NCBI RefSeq assembly: GCF_001421015.2
Contig: NZ_CP013023.1
Location: 3,341,501 to 3,405,500, forward strand
Direction of reading: 5' to 3'
Length of the DNA: 64,000 nucleotides
Source: Paenibacillus bovis
GTDB lineage: Bacteria; Bacillota; Bacilli; Paenibacillales; Paenibacillaceae
Shown here: piece after piece, positions 62,118-64,000 of the stretch
How positions within the stretch are numbered: position 1 is the stretch's first letter
Layout: every line of letters starts with the position of its first letter
The notes under the pieces: generated by a model
The model's database searches: none
What the model was told of the DNA's origin: nothing
The model's input: the letters and a program-made list of their open reading frames with translations, nothing else
Made by a program: the position numbers and the translations under genes

Positions 62118-64000
62118 TCAAAGATATTCGCTCAGAATTACATCCGTATGATAAGGCGTTATTCCCTCTTCCATAGCAAACACAGTATCCGCTTCTTCTA
62201 TGGAATCCACCAGAGTACCGCGCGATTCGCCATGCAGCGTGAATAGTTCTATCAGCGTTGTTTTGTGCAAATCGGCAAAGGCATGTCCGAGCAGCTGCAT
62301 GCCGCTCATGTTCTGCTCGGCGGTAATAGCAAAGCTTCGATTTTTGAGGACCGCATCCATCCAGATCATTTCACGCTTTTCCAGATCGAGCGCCAGTGGA
62401 ACAGCTTGCTGGGCTTCGACAGTCAGATCGAACCGGGTCTCCACGGTGCGTGGGTCATAGATCTTGCCGGTCTGGCTGTAGGTTCGCATCATGAATCCGG
62501 CAAAACATTCCGGCAGTTCGGCAAATGCCTGACCGGTAAAGCAAGCCACCTGCATCATCGCATAGCGAGCTTTTGTTGCCTCCCGTACAGCCTGGATGTG
62601 CAGATCGATAAATTCGGAAGCGCCCTCTTTGCCTGCATCTGTAATATCACCGCTGTGTACCCCATACGATTCCTTGAGATTATAAAATGCGAGAGTCTCG
62701 ACAGGATTCCAATCTTCATCCATTAACACGAGGGATAGATCGACGTCGACTCGGCGCTGATTCTTTTCACCCGTACGAAGATTGGTCCACCAGCAGAATA
62801 GCCGTACTGTCTCTCCGCTTGGCATAGCTACCCGGCTGCCGCGTGGCAGCGGACGAAGCGATTGACTGGCAGATCGCTGGGAGAATGGTACCGGAACTTT
62901 AGCCAATACCGGATCAATATAGACTCGGCCCAGTGCCGGCCGGTCTGCAAAGCGTGTTCGGAGTTCCTTTTCAATCTGCTGTACAATTTCTGCAGACCAT
63001 GCCGTATTCAGAGACGGCAGATGATTATATATGGCAACAGCCTTGCCCATATTGCCTTTCGGGAAAAAGACCCGATAATCGCGATGCTCATTACGGTGCT
63101 TGAAATGAGCCATCAGCTGCAGTAATAACGGTACCGCTATCTGGCTAATCACAGAATTAAAAGAATTCAATATCTCTTCGGCTGCCTGCGGCTGGGAACG
63201 AAGCAGCAGGTCAAGTCGGCGTGCGAGTTCGCCTGGACGTGAAGCCAGTCTCGCGATAACTGCTGCGTCCCGGTGATACAGTCCCTGCTCTACTTCACTG
63301 CGAAATGTGGGAATATGTTTTTCCCGGCGCAGCCGTGTAAATGCCTCGAAGGCATGAGGATACTGATTACGCATTTCACCAGGATGCAGAATCTCGCCGA
63401 GACGCTTCCACAATTCCCGGTACAATACCATATCTTCAAGTGGCTGCGATGTTTTTTCCAGTAATCCGAGCAGAAAACGACGCTCTGCCCGCTTGAATTT
63501 GCGAAAATGGTAGACGGGTGCTGTCTGCTGATCAGGAGTCACCTGCACATTCATACCCTGGTTCATATTGTATATATTCTGAAAAGGCTGCGTTAGCTGC
63601 GGAATTCGCTTGGCCCAGTACAGACTGGTATCCAATCCCGATAATCCTGCTGCCAGACGCAGTACATCGGTTGCTGTCCGGAAGTAACGGGATAATCGCT
63701 CTGTGCTCGCCCGCTTCTGTGTCAGCAATACGGATGCGATCCATGCGGCATTTTCCTTATAAGGAATCTCATCGGGCAGAATATCATCTATATCAGGTAT
63801 ATAAGTCAATGCAGTGGCCAGATCAGCTTTGTCCTCGTCGGACAATGAACCGTTGGCACCGGCAAGACTGCGCATCATTTGAGTGAACTGCTGCTCTGTG
63901 CCAAGATCAATCACTTTCAGCTTTTTGTGATCCAGGCTCAAAGGGCGTTTCTTGACTTCTGTATTTGGCAGTAGACCATGCGTATAGTGAAGTACTGCAT
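62118..64000 (-). CDS. MXAN_6230/SCO0854-like protein, N-terminus beyond the window
   Basis: The coding frame stays open to the window edge (upstream codons give AVLHYTHGLLPNTEVKKRP), so the 607 codons seen from 63941 are not the full protein. It has a long helical middle (QLTQPFQNIYNMNQGMNVQV, FKRAERRFLLGLLEKT) and a C-terminal beta-rich TerD-like domain (RRVDVDLSLVLMDEDWNPV, MMQVACFTGQAFAELPECFAG). The pattern fits the MXAN_6230/SCO0854 family, whose N-terminus normally carries a RING-type zinc-binding domain. That part would lie outside this window. The role is not known. Confidence 0.75.
   Translation of the reverse strand, partial: AVLHYTHGLLPNTEVKKRPLSLDHKKLKVIDLGTEQQFTQMMRSLAGANGSLSDEDKADLATALTYIPDIDDILPDEIPYKENAAWIASVLLTQKRASTERLSRYFRTATDVLRLAAGLSGLDTSLYWAKRIPQLTQPFQNIYNMNQGMNVQVTPDQQTAPVYHFRKFKRAERRFLLGLLEKTSQPLEDMVLYRELWKRLGEILHPGEMRNQYPHAFEAFTRLRREKHIPTFRSEVEQGLYHRDAAVIARLASRPGELARRLDLLLRSQPQAAEEILNSFNSVISQIAVPLLLQLMAHFKHRNEHRDYRVFFPKGNMGKAVAIYNHLPSLNTAWSAEIVQQIEKELRTRFADRPALGRVYIDPVLAKVPVPFSQRSASQSLRPLPRGSRVAMPSGETVRLFCWWTNLRTGEKNQRRVDVDLSLVLMDEDWNPVETLAFYNLKESYGVHSGDITDAGKEGASEFIDLHIQAVREATKARYAMMQVACFTGQAFAELPECFAGFMMRTYSQTGKIYDPRTVETRFDLTVEAQQAVPLALDLEKREMIWMDAVLKNRSFAITAEQNMSGMQLLGHAFADLHKTTLIELFTLHGESRGTLVDSIEEADTVFAMEEGITPYHTDVILSEYL

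Overview
The window looks like chromosomal DNA of a Gram-positive Bacillota, most probably a Paenibacillus. The reasons are strong GGAGG ribosome sites, a T-box in front of proS, S-layer-homology (SLH) anchored exoprotein, an EXLX1-type expansin, a PL10 pectate lyase, VanRS/BaeSR-like two-component operons, an NRPS and close Bacillus-type homologues (RsbQ, PoxB/YdaP, CheY). The genus is inferred from gene content. No rRNA, tRNA, CRISPR array, insertion sequence or prophage gene is visible. Almost all genes lie on the minus strand.

Layout. 1-5.4 kb: the first gene of an NRPS (predicted leucine-activating first module, cut by the window edge) and a FAD-dependent amino acid oxidase. 5.6-9.1 kb: VanY-like lipoprotein, pectate lyase under a probable CcpA site, MFS carrier. 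9.1-15.9 kb: T-box-controlled proS, an RsbQ-like hydrolase translationally coupled to a PAS protein that lacks the usual phosphatase, pyruvate oxidase, and a coiled-coil/acetyltransferase fusion. 16.2-17.7 kb: no protein gene, but four copies of a structured module with compensatory base changes and flanking hairpins, between a plausible promoter and a terminator-like hairpin. I read this as a large undescribed structured RNA, the main finding here. 17.7-20.7 kb: two HSL-family esterases followed by an orphan CheY. 20.7-25.4 kb: a cyanophycin operon (cphB-cphA-asparaginase family).

26-36.3 kb: two paralogous small proteins of unknown function bracket an SLH-anchored nuclease, an expansin, a regulator-kinase-lipoprotein operon and a small secreted protein. 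A 26-bp palindrome (GTTTACATAA-N6-TTATGTAAAC) recurs four times here and suggests a small regulon. 36.6-42.7 kb: a decayed phosphotransferase, an ArsR-type regulator divergent from a GH43 glycosidase, a secreted protein, a TauE/SafE carrier and a DUF418-like membrane protein. 43-49.5 kb: a cell-envelope run (OatA-like O-acetyltransferase, separate SGNH esterase, LytR-CpsA-Psr protein, large M14 peptidase). 49.8-53.1 kb: a second regulator-kinase-lipoprotein operon.

53.4-64 kb: amidohydrolase coupled to a very large GNAT-headed protein, a serine hydrolase, an AraC regulator with a LysE exporter lacking a normal start codon, an aldo/keto reductase, a HEAT-like protein and a protein resembling the MXAN_6230/SCO0854 family that runs off the window end. 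Together the genes suggest a plant- or soil-associated saprophyte: plant-wall degradation (pectate lyase, expansin, GH43), envelope remodelling, nitrogen storage as cyanophycin and peptide secondary metabolism.
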